From: Candidatus Acidiferrales bacterium
Lineage (GTDB): Bacteria; Acidobacteriota; Terriglobia; Acidiferrales; UBA7541
DNA length: 5,801 nt
Assembly: GCA_955651735.1 (NCBI GenBank)
Contig: CATPAM010000149.1
Location: 1 to 5,801, forward strand
Reading direction: 5' to 3'
Part shown: piece after piece, positions 5,167 to 5,801 of the stretch
How the letters are laid out: every line of letters begins with the position of its first letter
Numbering within the stretch: the stretch's first letter is position 1
Translations under genes and position numbers: made by a program
The notes under the pieces: model-generated
What the model was told of the DNA's origin: nothing
What the model saw: the letters and a program-made list of their open reading frames with translations, nothing else
Databases searched by the model: none

Positions 5167-5801
5167 TCACACCTTTACGATCAACTTGCCTGTATTCCCG
5201 CCGGTAAAGAGCATGTTGATGGCGTCAGGGGCTTTCTCCAGGCCTTCCACAATCGTTTCTCGGTCTTTCAGTTTGCCGAACATTTTCCATTTGCCTAGCT
5301 GTGTGGCCGCTTCCATGTAGCGGTTCACGTAGTCGATGATGATGAATCCTTCCACGCGCAGGCGCTTGACCAAAACCATGCCGAAGCTTTCGAGGGCGGG
5401 ATCTCCCTTGGCGTAGCCAGAAATTAGACCACAAAGAACGATGCGGCCGTGGAGGTTCATGCGGTCGATAACGGCGTGCATGATTTCGCCGCCGACATTT
5501 TCGTAATCGATGTCGACGCCTTTGGGCGTGGCCGCGGCCAATTTCTCTTTCCAGTCCGGTTGCTTGTAGTCGACCGCGGCGTCGAAGTCGAGATCTTCGG
5601 TGAGCCATTTGCATTTTTCCGCGCTGCCGGCGATGCCGACCACACGGCATCCGTGAATTTTGCCGATTTGTCCAGCGATGCTGCCGGTGGCGCCTGCCGC
5701 GGCGGAAACTACCAGTGTTTCTCCTTTTTGCGGCCTGGCGATGTCCATCATGCCGAAGTATGCTGTGATTCCGGTGACCCCGAGCACGCCCAGGAACGCA
5801 G
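5167..5801 (-). CDS. NADP-dependent medium-chain oxidoreductase, CurA/PTGR-like (N-terminus outside window)
   Basis: About 210 C-terminal residues of a zinc-independent medium-chain dehydrogenase/reductase. Such enzymes reduce the C=C bond of alpha,beta-unsaturated carbonyl compounds with NADPH in the cytoplasm. The frame is open to the window edge (AFLGVLGVTGITAYFG), so the GTG at 5787 is an internal Val codon. Visible features are the Rossmann-fold glycine motif AAGATGS (5680-5700) followed by IAGQIGKIHGCRVVGIAGS, the family stretch VDYKQPDW, GVDIDYENVGGEIMHAVI, and the C-terminal LVKRLRVEGFIIIDY with the final TGKLIVKV. No zinc-ligand pattern is seen in the visible part. Full-length relatives have about 330-345 residues. 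It is convergent with the Spy-like gene, with 23 bp between stop codons, and probably has no functional tie to that operon. Substrate cannot be assigned; a detoxification role is only a family-based guess. Confidence 0.93.
   Translation of the reverse strand, partial: AFLGVLGVTGITAYFGMMDIARPQKGETLVVSAAAGATGSIAGQIGKIHGCRVVGIAGSAEKCKWLTEDLDFDAAVDYKQPDWKEKLAAATPKGVDIDYENVGGEIMHAVIDRMNLHGRIVLCGLISGYAKGDPALESFGMVLVKRLRVEGFIIIDYVNRYMEAATQLGKWKMFGKLKDRETIVEGLEKAPDAINMLFTGGNTGKLIVKV

Noticed and set aside
5173..5209. Inverted repeat CTTTAC/GTAAAG near the convergent gene ends as a terminator
   Set aside because: It has short 6-bp arms with a 25-base loop inside the oxidoreductase coding region and no T run on either side. 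No terminator can be supported in the 23-bp gap.

Overview
The window is GC-rich, gene-dense bacterial chromosome with short intergenic gaps. Two genes run off its ends: leuS on the left and an oxidoreductase gene on the right. Protein style (small XRE regulator with a long polar C-terminal tail, ECF sigma factor with a zinc-finger anti-sigma partner, LeuRS with an AMSKSHGN signature) and the palindromic intergenic DNA suggest a soil-type Acidobacteriota. That placement is a judgement from general resemblance; no rRNA or other phylogenetic marker is present. No CRISPR array, insertion sequence, tRNA or rRNA gene is visible.

Layout. Positions 1-1065 (+) hold the 3' part of leuS (leucyl-tRNA synthetase). 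A 185-bp gap follows with a terminator-like hairpin and a second palindrome. Positions 1251-2858 (+) are a complete guaA (glutamine-hydrolysing GMP synthase). A 176-bp gap with a strong hairpin separates guaA from a convergent small XRE-family regulator (3035-3406, -). The regulator is divergent from a three-gene + strand cluster: an ECF sigma-70 factor (3523-4179), a membrane-bound zinc-finger anti-sigma factor (4260-4733) and a membrane-anchored, Spy/CpxP/CnrX-like helical periplasmic protein (4730-5143), the last two overlapping by ATGA. A convergent medium-chain NADP-dependent oxidoreductase (5167 to beyond 5801, -) closes the window.

How the genes may work together. leuS and guaA are housekeeping genes with no evident link. 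The sigma, anti-sigma and periplasmic genes form a plausible envelope-stress or metal-sensing circuit. The periplasmic hairpin protein could sense the signal, the single-pass anti-sigma protein would hold the sigma factor at the membrane, and the released sigma factor would drive its regulon. ECF-type promoter-like motifs lie just upstream of both the sigma and the anti-sigma genes, which would fit autoregulation. The XRE gene has its own sigma-70-like promoter, whose position predicts a leaderless mRNA, and an inverted repeat covers its -10 and start codon.

Nothing here is clearly a new class of system. The most informative parts are the sigma/anti-sigma/periplasmic module and the regulatory DNA between the divergent XRE and sigma genes.
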